The notes under the pieces: model-generated | Database searches by the model: none | Seen by the model: the letters and a program-made list of their open reading frames with translations, nothing else | Told to the model about the DNA's origin: nothing | In this document: positions 52,928 through 61,210 of the stretch, one piece after another | How positions within the stretch are numbered: the first letter of the stretch is position 1 | Layout of the letters: the number at the start of each line of letters is the position of its first letter | Program-made: the position numbers and the translations under genes | Assembly (NCBI RefSeq): GCF_965248315.1 | Contig: NZ_CBDFIX010000002.1 | Location: 1,984,001-2,048,000 of the forward strand | DNA length: 64,000 nt | Direction of reading: 5' to 3' | From: Ulvibacterium sp965248315 | GTDB taxonomy: Bacteria; Bacteroidota; Bacteroidia; Flavobacteriales; Flavobacteriaceae

Positions 52928-53386
52928 TCAGTGCTTTTTGTCTAAAAGGTAGCAATCAAAAAAAGTATTATTATCGAAAACTCCCATTTCAAAAACTTGT
53001 TCACAAATAGCCAATTTTGTTTCTGAGTCAAAATTAGTTTGATTCATTCTTTCGGCTTCAGCAATGTAATCTAACCACATACGTAAATCAATTATATCTT
53101 GATTATCGAATAGAATTTTGGCAATTTTTAAATCAGGCTCAGTGGCCTTTAGTAAAACCGTCCACTTTTCAAATCCAGCCATCCGTGCAATTAGGTGTTG
53201 AACTTTCATTAGAGTTAATTTTTCTCCATGAAGATTGAAATCGTGAATAATTAATTCAACATCAAAATACTTGGGTTCATATTCATATGGCCAAGCACTG
53301 TCTTTAATGTCGATGACAGGTTTTTTCGTTTTTAAATCTCTGTGTAAGTTTTTAGCTTGAAGCTTAAAGAAATCAATAGTATTCAT
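52928..53386 (-). CDS. Conserved small protein, function unknown
   Basis: A 152-residue acidic soluble protein: MNTIDFFKLQAKNLHRDLKTK, then YEYEPKYFDVELIIHDFN, LMKVQHLIARMAGFEKWTVLLKATEPDLKIAKILFDNQD. The pattern of an N-terminal helix plus the MAGFEKWTxLLKA segment recurs in small Bacteroidota proteins I have seen without assigned function. No catalytic motif is evident. It is oppositely oriented to the conflict genes and lies in island 2. Confidence 0.7.
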   Translation of the reverse strand: MNTIDFFKLQAKNLHRDLKTKKPVIDIKDSAWPYEYEPKYFDVELIIHDFNLHGEKLTLMKVQHLIARMAGFEKWTVLLKATEPDLKIAKILFDNQDIIDLRMWLDYIAEAERMNQTNFDSETKLAICEQVFEMGVFDNNTFFDCYLLDKKH

Positions 53387-54266
53387 AATATAATCCTTTA
53401 TTCCAAAGATTATTATCCAAGAAGTTTTGCGTTCGTATGCTGTTGTGGGATAATAAGCCTTGAGGGTTTATATTATCAATTATGGTGGATGAAATCTTTG
53501 CACGAACGAGCAGGCATACCATAAACACCTAAGTAAATTTATACATTATGTTCCAAATATTTCCAGACTGAATATTTTTTTATCAACGATTAGAACATTC
53601 TAAATGGAACAAGTGTATAGAAATTTTAAAGCGTGGATTTGCGCCAGGGAAAATTTTATACTCTTGTGGTAAGCTTACGAGAAGTTCCTGAAATTTTTCT
53701 CCTCCAAATTTCCAACTAAACCAAAGGTTTCAATAAAATCGAAAAGCTGAGCTTTTAATGGCGCTGGCCAAGTGGCTGAGAATTGCGTATAAAAATAAAT
53801 GCAAGGGCATTTACTTTTTATGAAAGCAATATGCTGTTGGCCGAGCGGCTATTTTACATAACGGCAAATTATAGATACAAATCTTAGCCTGTACGCAGCA
53901 CACCGCTTAAAAAGGTTTCTTGTATACCGGCAAACGAATGGTTAACGTGTGCAGAATGATTGTGTGGTATTTGACATAATAGAATCATAGCTTACGAATG
54001 CGTGAAAGAAATAAAATGGCGTGTAAAACTGTTATGACATAATTGTTGACGATATGAGCCTAAAGGCAGTCATATCTACAATTATATCAAATACGGTAGT
54101 ATTGCGCAGTTTTAGCCATATAGGCATTTGTACTATAATTTTTCTTATGTATAATTAGAATTTGATATTCATGAAAGTTAACTCTTTACAAATCGCACCT
54201 TTGGTAAAGAGTTTATAGTGAATAGGGATTTTTAATCTCTTCCTAAAGAATTCAAACAAAGAATGT
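53387..54266. other. Gene-free AT-rich stretch of island 2
   Basis: About 880 bases with no convincing coding frame. It holds two related short motifs, GCTGGCCAAGTGGCT (53763-53777) and GCTGTTGGCCGAGCGGCT (53833-53850), and otherwise scattered fragments. It could be decayed cargo. I see no RNA gene I can name. Confidence 0.5.
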
Positions 54267-55514
54267 TTAATTTCTCAATTTCTTACTCCGTTCCTTAGCC
54301 TCTATTCCCACCAACTTCTCCTTCAAAATCTTCATATCCTCCTCCACCTTCGAATCAATTATCTTTGCATAATGCTGGGTAGTGCGCAAATTTTTATGTC
54401 CCAACATTTTCCCAACGGTCTCAATAGGGACTCCATTGGTCAAGGTAACCGTAGTAGCAAAAGTATGACGGGCCAAGTGGGTAGTAAGGTTCTTTTTAAT
54501 GTCGCATCGGTCGGCAATTTCTTTAAGATAGGCGTTCGACTTTTGATTACTCAATACTGGAATCACGTAATTCTTGTTAACCACCTTAGGGTGGTCTTTA
54601 TATTTCTCAATAATGGCAACAGCTGTCGGCAATAGTGGAATCGTAAAACCCGTATCCGTTTTAGAGCGTTTCGATTTTATGTAGAAACTACCATCTTTAT
54701 TCTGATAAATTTCGTCAGGTCTAAGGGTTTGAATATCGATATAAGCCATACCCGTAAAGCAACATAGCACAAACATATCACGAACGATGCCCAAGCGTTC
54801 TCCTTCGATTTCTTTATCGATAAGCTTCTGGAGTTCCTCCTCAGTTAGAAACTCTCGTTCTACGGTCTTAAATTGCACTTTGTAGTTATAAAAAGGGTCT
54901 TTCGCAAGCCAGTCATTGGCAACGGCGATACGAACAATCTTTTTAAAGTTGTTAACGTACTTTAGGGCGGAGTTGTGATTACAGGCTTTTGTCACCTTCA
55001 AAAAGTATTCAAAGCCTTTGATGAATTTTAAATCGATATCCTTTACAGGAATATCCTTTCGACGATATTCTAACTTGACATATTCGGCAACATGGTTTCT
55101 GGTGGTAAAATAGCGTTTCCAAGTACCAAGTGCGAATTCAACACCAACTAATTTTTCCATTTGATGATTATGTTCGTCAAAGAGTTGAAGCAGCATTTTA
55201 TATTTCTTGTCCTTTCCTAGATATTTTTCTTTAACATCATGAACCGTAAACGGTTCACCTTCCTCAATAAGTTGATGCTGAATCTTGTTTACCTTATGCC
55301 GAATAGTCGCCATAAACCGATTCAATTCTTCTGCTTCGACATTTTTACCCTTTAATTTATTCATCCGTGAGTCCCATTTGGACGGGTCTATTTTCCGGTT
55401 CAAACTTATTGATGTTCGCCGCCCATCCACCGTAATTCTTAGGTATAAGCCTGCTTTTCCGTTCTTGTCGCGACGCTCATCTTTGAGGTAAAAAAGTGTA
55501 GAAAAAGAATTCAT
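54267..55514 (-). CDS. Tyrosine recombinase (integrase) of island 2, Bacteroidota type
   Basis: A 415-residue integrase next to the intact tmRNA gene. N-terminal arm-binding domain: STLFYLKDERRDKNGKAGLYLRITVDGRR. Core-binding domain about 105-205. Catalytic region: HLAR (H346, R349), LGHKN (His373) and Tyr382 in TTQHYAK. The first catalytic arginine (usual TGLRxxD) is replaced: CCFTGMAYIDI has Ala257 there, as in many CTnDOT-like integrases of Bacteroidota. Its upstream region contains AGGTGTCGATTT repeats that may be arm sites. Confidence 0.93.
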   Translation of the reverse strand: MNSFSTLFYLKDERRDKNGKAGLYLRITVDGRRTSISLNRKIDPSKWDSRMNKLKGKNVEAEELNRFMATIRHKVNKIQHQLIEEGEPFTVHDVKEKYLGKDKKYKMLLQLFDEHNHQMEKLVGVEFALGTWKRYFTTRNHVAEYVKLEYRRKDIPVKDIDLKFIKGFEYFLKVTKACNHNSALKYVNNFKKIVRIAVANDWLAKDPFYNYKVQFKTVEREFLTEEELQKLIDKEIEGERLGIVRDMFVLCCFTGMAYIDIQTLRPDEIYQNKDGSFYIKSKRSKTDTGFTIPLLPTAVAIIEKYKDHPKVVNKNYVIPVLSNQKSNAYLKEIADRCDIKKNLTTHLARHTFATTVTLTNGVPIETVGKMLGHKNLRTTQHYAKIIDSKVEEDMKILKEKLVGIEAKERSKKLRN

Positions 55515-55522
55515 TGTTTTTT

Positions 55523-55646
55523 AGGTGTCGATTTATACCAAATAAAGGTACAAAAAAGAAATTACACGATTTTATAAATAACTAAAAAAGAATGAATTAC
55601 AAAGAAATCGACACCACTTTTTGATTTTTAAAATAGGTGTCGATTT
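55523..55646. promoter_or_regulatory. Candidate arm-type sites of int2
   Basis: AGGTGTCGATTT occurs at 55523-55534 and 55635-55646 in the same orientation, and the inverted AAATCGACACC at 55605-55615. They lie between the int2 start and the att site, the usual place for recombinase arm sites. Confidence 0.5.
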
Positions 55647-55692
55647 GGTGACTTTTTATTAGGTGTTATATGATATCAAATGAATACAAATA

Positions 55693-55730
55693 AAATAAAA
55701 AATCCTGTAAATCAGATATTTACAGGATTT
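55693..55730 (-). terminator. Intrinsic terminator after the intact tmRNA
   Basis: A perfect 13-base stem (AAATCCTGTAAAT at 55700-55712, complement at 55718-55730) followed on the minus strand by a T-rich run. It sits 25 bases beyond the tmRNA 3' end and appears to be supplied by island 2. Confidence 0.85.
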
Positions 55731-55752
55731 TGTGTTAATTTGGTGTTGTAAA

Positions 55753-55768
55753 AGTGGAGCCGGAGGGA
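55753..55768. repeat. Attachment-site core 3 within the tmRNA 3' end
   Basis: AGTGGAGCCGGAGGGA at the acceptor-stem/T-arm end of ssrA, identical to 40313-40328 and sharing 13 bases with 36089-36101. Confidence 0.8.
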
Positions 55769-56150
55769 GTCGAACCCTCGTCCAAACAAGCAATAACCAT
55801 GCTTTCTACATGCTTAGGATCTGATTGGTTTTCGATGTACACCTGACCAGAAACCGCCCAATGTACACTTAGCTTCTTTGGGTTTTAGAGACGGTGCCGA
55901 AGCTACACCCTCCTTATGTTGACTTTTATGGTGCCCCGGAACGAATCGCCATCAACAAGGGCTATTCTGGGACATCTCGCTTCTCCGCCTTGCGGAGACG
56001 AGGCTAAATCCTACTGTAATTCAGATTAAGCGGCAAGAGCGTAATTAGATTCGCCATTTAAAAGTGTGAAATATGAGATTTACGAGCTATATCCCAGCGC
56101 TCGGCATGCTTACATCGCCATTGGTCTCGCTGTCAAAACCGGTCGGCCCC
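55755..56150 (-). ncRNA. ssrA: Transfer-messenger RNA
   Basis: The one-piece tmRNA that rescues stalled ribosomes. On the minus strand the 5' end GGGGCCG (56150-56144) pairs with the 3' CGGCTCC (55762-55756) to form the 7-bp acceptor stem with one G-U pair. The T-arm reads GGGTTCGACTCCC, and the 5' D-loop-like part is GGTTTTGACAG. CCA is not fully encoded. The tag frame at 56055-56026 reads G-E-S-N-Y-A-L-A-A-stop, a typical Bacteroidota proteolysis tag. The remaining part has space for the usual pseudoknots. Its 3' end is the integration target of the two islands. Confidence 0.95.
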
Positions 56151-56212
56151 ATAATGGGATAGGTAAACCATTCTTCCCATTGTTTTTTCAAAGAACAAAT
56201 TCGTTAGCGTTC

Positions 56213-56228
56213 CCTGCCCTGGGGCAGG
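56213..56228. repeat. GC-rich palindrome upstream of ssrA
   Basis: CCTGCCC and GGGCAGG form a perfect 7-base stem with a 2-base loop, at the start of a GC-rich stretch (to about 56330) unlike its surroundings. Such palindromes occur as dispersed repeats near RNA genes in flavobacteria; only one copy is in this window. Confidence 0.45.
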
Positions 56229-56391
56229 TCGGGCTATCGCGGGTACACGCCTGCCTGTCGTGGGCGGGGTACCTGGCTCTATCCCTAACGCGGCCACCTT
56301 CATTTTCATTTCGGCGGGCGGGGCAGCAAAGCTAATAAAAACTTTGCTATCGCCATTATTCCGTGTATTTTAGGACAAAATTTGTACCAAA

Positions 56392-57600
56392 GTGAACCTT
56401 AAGTTTGGAATCATCAGAGAACGGAAAAACCCTCCGGATCGGCGGGTGGTATTGCCGCCAAAGGCCTGTCAAAAAGTCCAGTCCACCCATGCCAACGCAC
56501 AACTGATCGTGGAACCTTCGCCTATTCGCGTTTTTACGGATGGGGAGTACCAAGAGGCCGGCATTGAAGTCGCTCCCAAAATGGAAGAGTGCGATGTGCT
56601 GCTCGGGGTAAAGGAAGTGCCTATCGAGGCCCTGATTCCCAACAAAAGATATTTCTTCTTTTCCCATACCATCAAAAAACAGCCGTACAATAGGAAATTG
56701 CTCCAAGCTATTTTGGAAAAGAACATTGAACTGTATGACCACGAGGTCATCACCAATGCCAAGGGCATACGTCTGGTAGCTTTTGGACGCTATGCCGGAA
56801 TCGTAGGGGCTTATAACGGACTTAGGGCCTATGGACTTAAATCCGGCACATATCAATTACCCAAGGCCGAAACCTTGGTAGACCAGCAGGCCTTGATAAA
56901 CGAGCTTAAAAAAATGGTGTTGCCGAATATTAAAATCCTATTGACCGGAAAGGGTAGGGTAGGCAACGGGGCCAAGGAAATGTTGGACGGAATGCAGTTA
57001 CGGGAAGTAAGCGTAACGGAATACCTGAATCAGGATTTTGATGAGGCGGTCTATTGCCAAATCGATGTGCTGGACTATAACCAAAGAAAGGATGGCAAGC
57101 ATTTGGGAACGCAAGACTTTTTCCAAAATCCTGGGGCGTATGAATCCACCTTTATGCGATTCGCCAAGGTGAGCGATTTATACATTGCCGGCCATTTTTA
57201 TGGGGATGGAGCCCCTTATCTTTATACCCGGGAGGATGTAAAACATCCAGATTTCAAGATCAAGGTCGTTGGGGATATCAGTTGCGATATCGATGGACCG
57301 GTAGCAACTACCTTACGTGCCTCAACCATAGCTGATCCGATCTATGGCTATGACCCCCTATCCGAATCGGAAACCGAATATACCGACCCCAATGCCATTG
57401 CGGTCATGGCCGTGGACAACCTGCCGGCGGAACTGCCCAGGGATGCCAGTAACGGCTTTGGCGATGCCTTTGTGGAAGAGGTAATCCCCGCCTTTTTTAA
57501 TGGGGACGCGGATGGCGTACTGCAACGCGCAAGGATGACCCAAAACGGCAAGCTTACGGAACGATACTCTTATTTAAATGATTATCTAGAAGGCAAATAG
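56392..57600 (+). CDS. Saccharopine-dehydrogenase-like NAD(P)-dependent oxidoreductase
   Basis: A 402-residue enzyme of the alanine-dehydrogenase/saccharopine-dehydrogenase (lysine-forming, LYS1-like) type, starting with GTG 56392. The N-terminal AlaDh_PNT pattern is FGIIRERKNPPDRRVVLPP, and HTIKKQPYNRKLL and HEVITNAKGIRLVAFGRYAGIVGAYNG follow. The nucleotide loop is around LLTGKGRVGNGA (about 183-194), and VVGDISCDIDGPVATTLRAST is the substrate side. The physiological reaction in flavobacteria is not certain. The last 30 or so residues are encoded again at 61.2 kb. Confidence 0.85.
   Translation: MNLKFGIIRERKNPPDRRVVLPPKACQKVQSTHANAQLIVEPSPIRVFTDGEYQEAGIEVAPKMEECDVLLGVKEVPIEALIPNKRYFFFSHTIKKQPYNRKLLQAILEKNIELYDHEVITNAKGIRLVAFGRYAGIVGAYNGLRAYGLKSGTYQLPKAETLVDQQALINELKKMVLPNIKILLTGKGRVGNGAKEMLDGMQLREVSVTEYLNQDFDEAVYCQIDVLDYNQRKDGKHLGTQDFFQNPGAYESTFMRFAKVSDLYIAGHFYGDGAPYLYTREDVKHPDFKIKVVGDISCDIDGPVATTLRASTIADPIYGYDPLSESETEYTDPNAIAVMAVDNLPAELPRDASNGFGDAFVEEVIPAFFNGDADGVLQRARMTQNGKLTERYSYLNDYLEGK
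57535..57563. repeat. 29-base direct repeat, copy 1 (inside the saccharopine-dehydrogenase 3' end)
   Basis: 29 bases starting ATGACCCAAAACGGCAAGC recur without mismatch at 61235-61263. Similarity at protein level extends to the gene end (TERYSYLNDYLEGK here, TERYAYLQDYVDGKE there). Confidence 0.85.
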
Positions 57601-57662
57601 TATTGGGAAAGTTGGGTAGATGTCGATCAGAATAGAGGTATTAGAAATATTTATCCAGTTTT

Positions 57663-58394
57663 ATGATAGATTCAACAATAGCTTACATTTTCTCTGAGTG
57701 GTGGCTGACCTTCATTTTTGTTTTCCCATTTTTTATGGTACTATACTTTGGAGGAATAGTGTTCATGCGGTCTGTTTTAACGCTGTTGAAAAAAAAGAAG
57801 GCTGTCCGGCCTATTCTGAATTACAAAAAACCCAAGCAAGAAAAGGTGGAAGTCAAAAATTCAATGATAAGCATATTAATTTTTGCTTTACAGGCTATTC
57901 CATTACAGCTACTCTATGAAAACGGACATGTTCAATTTGGGCAAAACAGCATTTGGAATTGTCTTTGGGAGATCCCTGTTTTATTCCTTTGGAATGAAAT
58001 CTATTTTTATGTTAGTCATTGGTCGTTGCATCAAAAATGGTTGTTCATGAAAGTACATTATGTGCACCATGCGTCTAGAGAACCTACATTGTATTCGGTA
58101 TACAGTTTTCATTGGTTTGAGGCTTTTCTTTTGGGTGCCGTAATTTTTGTGCCCATCCTGGTGTATCCATTTCACATATTATCGGTTTTAAGCTTACCGA
58201 TTATCAGTATTTTATTAAACTTTTTAGGTCATTGTAACCATGAAGTAGAAACTATAAAGAGTCCTGATTATCTAGGCAGATTTACCTTTAGACATAGCAT
58301 GCACCACAAATGGAGCAAAGGTAATTTCGGTTTTATGCTCCCTTACCTTGATATGATTTTCAATACGACAACACCAAAAAATAATATGAAATGA
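57663..58394 (+). CDS. Fatty-acid hydroxylase / sterol-desaturase superfamily membrane enzyme
   Basis: A 243-residue integral membrane protein with about five hydrophobic segments and the diiron histidine boxes of the family: HWSLH (119-123), HYVHH (132-136), HCNH (190-193) and HSMHH (211-215). Members hydroxylate or desaturate long-chain lipids at the membrane face using oxygen and reducing equivalents. It overlaps the next gene by four bases (ATGA), so it belongs with the ketosynthase fusion. The lipid substrate is unknown. Confidence 0.87.
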   Translation: MIDSTIAYIFSEWWLTFIFVFPFFMVLYFGGIVFMRSVLTLLKKKKAVRPILNYKKPKQEKVEVKNSMISILIFALQAIPLQLLYENGHVQFGQNSIWNCLWEIPVLFLWNEIYFYVSHWSLHQKWLFMKVHYVHHASREPTLYSVYSFHWFEAFLLGAVIFVPILVYPFHILSVLSLPIISILLNFLGHCNHEVETIKSPDYLGRFTFRHSMHHKWSKGNFGFMLPYLDMIFNTTTPKNNMK

Positions 58395-60271
58395 GCAGAC
58401 CTGTTTACATAACTGCCATAGGAAAATTTTTGCCCGGTCAACCTATCGGGAACGATGAGATGGAAGACTATTTGGGGTTCATCTCAGGGAAACCTTCTCG
58501 AAGTAAAAGCCGAATGTTGTCGCAAAACGGGATCAAAAACCGCTACTATGCGATGGACAAGAATCAGAACACTACTCAATCCGTCGCAGGAATGACCGCT
58601 AAGGCCATTGATGATTGTTTGCAAAAGAACGGAATGGACAAAAAGGATATTCAGTTTCTGAGTGCGGCCACCACTCAGGCTGATCTTCCCATTCCCGGTT
58701 TTGCGAGTATGGTGCATGGAGCGTCGGAACTTCCCATTTGCGGCATAGCCAGCCACCAAAGTGTATGTGCTGCGGGCGTAATGGCCATAAAAAATGGATT
58801 TATGCACGTTGGGTCAGGCGAGGTCGATAATGCCATTGCCTGTGCCGGCGAACTTCCGAGCAGAATGTTCAAAGCGAAACGTTTTGAAAATCAAAAATCA
58901 ATAGTGGACAATGGCTCGCCTCCATTGGAAACTGATTTTTTAAGATGGATGCTTTCCGATGGGGCTGGAGCTTTTTTGTTGAAGAATCACCCAAATAGGG
59001 ATGATTTCAATTTAAGAATCGAGTGGATTGAATTAAAATCTCATGCAACATTATTTGAACCCTGTATGTATACAGGAATGAATAAGACCGCTGTTGGCAA
59101 ACAGGGAAAATCATGGATTGATTATGATAGTTTCAGTGCCGCCGATCAGGCCGGAGCAATTAATCTAAAACAGGACATACGTTTGGTTAACAATATTGTA
59201 GGCTTAGGTGTTCAGCATTTTTTCCAACTTGTTGAAGAGGGCAAAGTAGACCCCAAAAGACTTGATTGGCTATTATGTCATTATTCTTCTGAATATTTTA
59301 AGCAACCTATTGTTGACCTATTGAAAAAGGGCGGTGTTACGATTCCAGAAAGAAAATGGTTTACAAATTTACACTCTAAAGGAAATACCGGATCTGCATC
59401 TATTTTTATAATGCTTGAGGAGCTTTTGTATCACCATGGTTTAAGGGATGGCCAAAAAATTCTTTGTATGGTTCCGGAGAGCGGACGATTCATTACATCG
59501 TTCATGATGTTAACTGTTTTAGGACCTACCGATAAAAAGAAGATATTACCATTGAGCAAAGAAGACAAGATTTTGGCTCCTTCGATTTCCACCAAAGGCA
59601 AACCCATACAAGAGAGGTTGGTTCGCGGTCTTACCTCGGTATGGGTTGACTTTGAAAATGATCTACGAAGTGTGCCTATCATTAAAAAAATATATAATGG
59701 TACGATTACTCTAGAAGAATACCGGCTTTTGTTATTAAATCTTAGACAACAAGTAGTTGATGGATCACAATGGATTGCAAGGGCCGCATCCAATATTAGT
59801 ATGGAGTATTTTGACGTACGATCCTCTTTTATCTCCCATTCAAGAGATGAACATCGTGATTATCAAATGTTAGAGAAGAATTACATCAATTGTGGGGGAA
59901 ACAAAGAGGATTTATACAAAGGTGAAAAAAATTTAGGAAGTGAGGCTCTTAGTGCTTTTATGTTCCATACGGCGAGCAATCCAAATCCGTTTGATTTGCT
60001 TGGGGCAATGTTTATTATTGAGGGCCTTGGGAACAGAATAGCTGGCAAATGGGGGCGGGCGGTGCAGCAATTGTTAGATTTAAACAATGATCAGGTGTCC
60101 TTTTTTACATATCACGAAATCAGCGATAGCAACGAGAACCATTTTGAAAGGTTTGAGAATGCGATTAATTCGGATGCGTTGACCGAAGATTTGGCTAAAA
60201 AAGTTTTGAAGACAGCAAAAGTAGTTGCTAAATTGTACCGCATGCAATTGGTGGAAATTGGTAATTATTGA
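58391..60271 (+). CDS. Ketosynthase III (FabH-like) fused to a heme-oxygenase-like diiron domain (HDO/TenA-like)
   Basis: A 626-residue two-domain protein. Residues 1-~385 are a thiolase-fold KASIII with a full triad: Cys126 (HQSVCAAG), His297 (LLCHYSS), Asn332 (HSKGNTGSAS). Residues ~405-626 form a helical domain of the heme-oxygenase-like iron enzyme type. Candidate metal ligands are Glu487-His488 (SRDEHRD), Glu544 (IIEGLGNR), His575 (YHEISDSNENH), Asp579 and His584. KASIII condenses an acyl starter with a carrier- or CoA-bound extender; HDOs do oxidative C-C or C-N chemistry such as alkene formation. The fusion suggests condensation followed by oxidation of the product. Product unknown. 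Confidence 0.82.
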   Translation: MSRPVYITAIGKFLPGQPIGNDEMEDYLGFISGKPSRSKSRMLSQNGIKNRYYAMDKNQNTTQSVAGMTAKAIDDCLQKNGMDKKDIQFLSAATTQADLPIPGFASMVHGASELPICGIASHQSVCAAGVMAIKNGFMHVGSGEVDNAIACAGELPSRMFKAKRFENQKSIVDNGSPPLETDFLRWMLSDGAGAFLLKNHPNRDDFNLRIEWIELKSHATLFEPCMYTGMNKTAVGKQGKSWIDYDSFSAADQAGAINLKQDIRLVNNIVGLGVQHFFQLVEEGKVDPKRLDWLLCHYSSEYFKQPIVDLLKKGGVTIPERKWFTNLHSKGNTGSASIFIMLEELLYHHGLRDGQKILCMVPESGRFITSFMMLTVLGPTDKKKILPLSKEDKILAPSISTKGKPIQERLVRGLTSVWVDFENDLRSVPIIKKIYNGTITLEEYRLLLLNLRQQVVDGSQWIARAASNISMEYFDVRSSFISHSRDEHRDYQMLEKNYINCGGNKEDLYKGEKNLGSEALSAFMFHTASNPNPFDLLGAMFIIEGLGNRIAGKWGRAVQQLLDLNNDQVSFFTYHEISDSNENHFERFENAINSDALTEDLAKKVLKTAKVVAKLYRMQLVEIGNY

Positions 60272-60282
60272 AACATTGAGTT

Positions 60283-61161
60283 ATGCTGCACAAAAGTGAA
60301 TATTTTGAAACTTTGGAAAACAATCCGAAGGATCCCAGTCATTGGCATGCTTTATATTTAGATAAGAGCGTTCCTTTCAGTGCTGATGCAAAAGCTGCTT
60401 TTCTTTATGATTCCGGAAGAAAATCTAGACAATATCTGTTACCCTTTGTTCGGGTATTTGCCAGGTTTTTTATTATGTTAATGCAATTGTTCAAAGCAAT
60501 TTCCCCTAACCTTATCAATGCTCCTAAAACATTGCATCGATCTTTATACCTAGGGATGAGATATTTAGTCAGCCCCGAAGCTAACTTTTTGATATTGCGC
60601 CATTTCTATTTGGGATCCGAAATATTGAAGTTTATCAAGGACAATGTAAAAGGAAGCGAAGAAATGCCAATGAATCCTTTAAAACCCTTATCTGTCAATG
60701 ATGTCAATGATAATTTATTCTTGGAACATGATTTGAACTTATACAACTTCATAATCAACCTCAATGGCGCTATTGCTGAAAGAGGACTGAAAGTAGAAAA
60801 GGTGGACAGACCTGATTTCGGTGCAATAACGGTTGGGGAAATTCCTTTTGAGACTTTTAGGGATAAATGGTCAAATTTTTTGGACTTGTCTACCGCTATT
60901 GAAATTTTCACTCCTGTTTACCAATTTTTTCTTACCGATAATGATTTTTGGAGGGCGAGCAATTCGCTGCAATTGGATGAGGTCATAGGTATTTATGCTA
61001 CTACGATAATGGACTGTCCGGAAAAGCTAGTCGGTCTTAATAATAAGCACCCTATGATACCGTTACCTACCTATGGTGCTGCATTCCGTCTAACATTACA
61101 TGGGCTGTCAACTGAGATATTACATGCACTTCTGGTGGAGGCGAAAAAGAAAAATGTATAG
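60283..61161 (+). CDS. Unknown protein, third gene of the KASIII-HDO operon
   Basis: A 292-residue protein, starting 11 bases after the fusion gene. It is mostly helical, with one hydrophobic stretch (VRVFARFFIMLMQLFKAI, about residues 56-73), conserved-looking pieces such as LNGAIAERGL and YATTIMDCPEKLVGLNNKHPMIPLPTYGAAFRLTLHGLSTEILHALL, and His-rich N-terminus (SHWHALYLD). I do not recognise a family or active site. By position it probably handles the product of the ketosynthase fusion. Confidence 0.72.
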   Translation: MLHKSEYFETLENNPKDPSHWHALYLDKSVPFSADAKAAFLYDSGRKSRQYLLPFVRVFARFFIMLMQLFKAISPNLINAPKTLHRSLYLGMRYLVSPEANFLILRHFYLGSEILKFIKDNVKGSEEMPMNPLKPLSVNDVNDNLFLEHDLNLYNFIINLNGAIAERGLKVEKVDRPDFGAITVGEIPFETFRDKWSNFLDLSTAIEIFTPVYQFFLTDNDFWRASNSLQLDEVIGIYATTIMDCPEKLVGLNNKHPMIPLPTYGAAFRLTLHGLSTEILHALLVEAKKKNV

Positions 61162-61210
61162 CATTCAACTGCCTTTTGTGGTCTCGGCTTCTTTAAAAAT
61201 GATGAGTAAG

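Larger units (their letters stand above)
40314..55766. mobile_element. Island 2: ~15.4 kb integrative element in ssrA with candidate conflict systems
   Basis: Bounded by att copies at 40313-40328 and 55753-55768, with a tyrosine recombinase (int2) next to the intact tmRNA. Cargo: a five-gene protease/amidase/NTPase operon, an IS3-type insertion sequence, a membrane STAND protein, one small conserved protein and an ~880-base gene-free stretch. The cargo is very AT-rich compared with the chromosome on both sides. No phage structural, replication or conjugation genes are visible. Confidence 0.75.

Noticed and set aside
40313..55768. Island 2 as a prophage with a lytic amidase
   Set aside because: No terminase, portal, capsid, tail or replication gene is present, and the amidase is tightly linked to protease and NTPase genes.
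56151..56200. A tmRNA promoter with Bacteroidota -33/-7 boxes
   Set aside because: A TTTG lies near -40 on the minus strand, but the spacing and -7 match are too poor to call.
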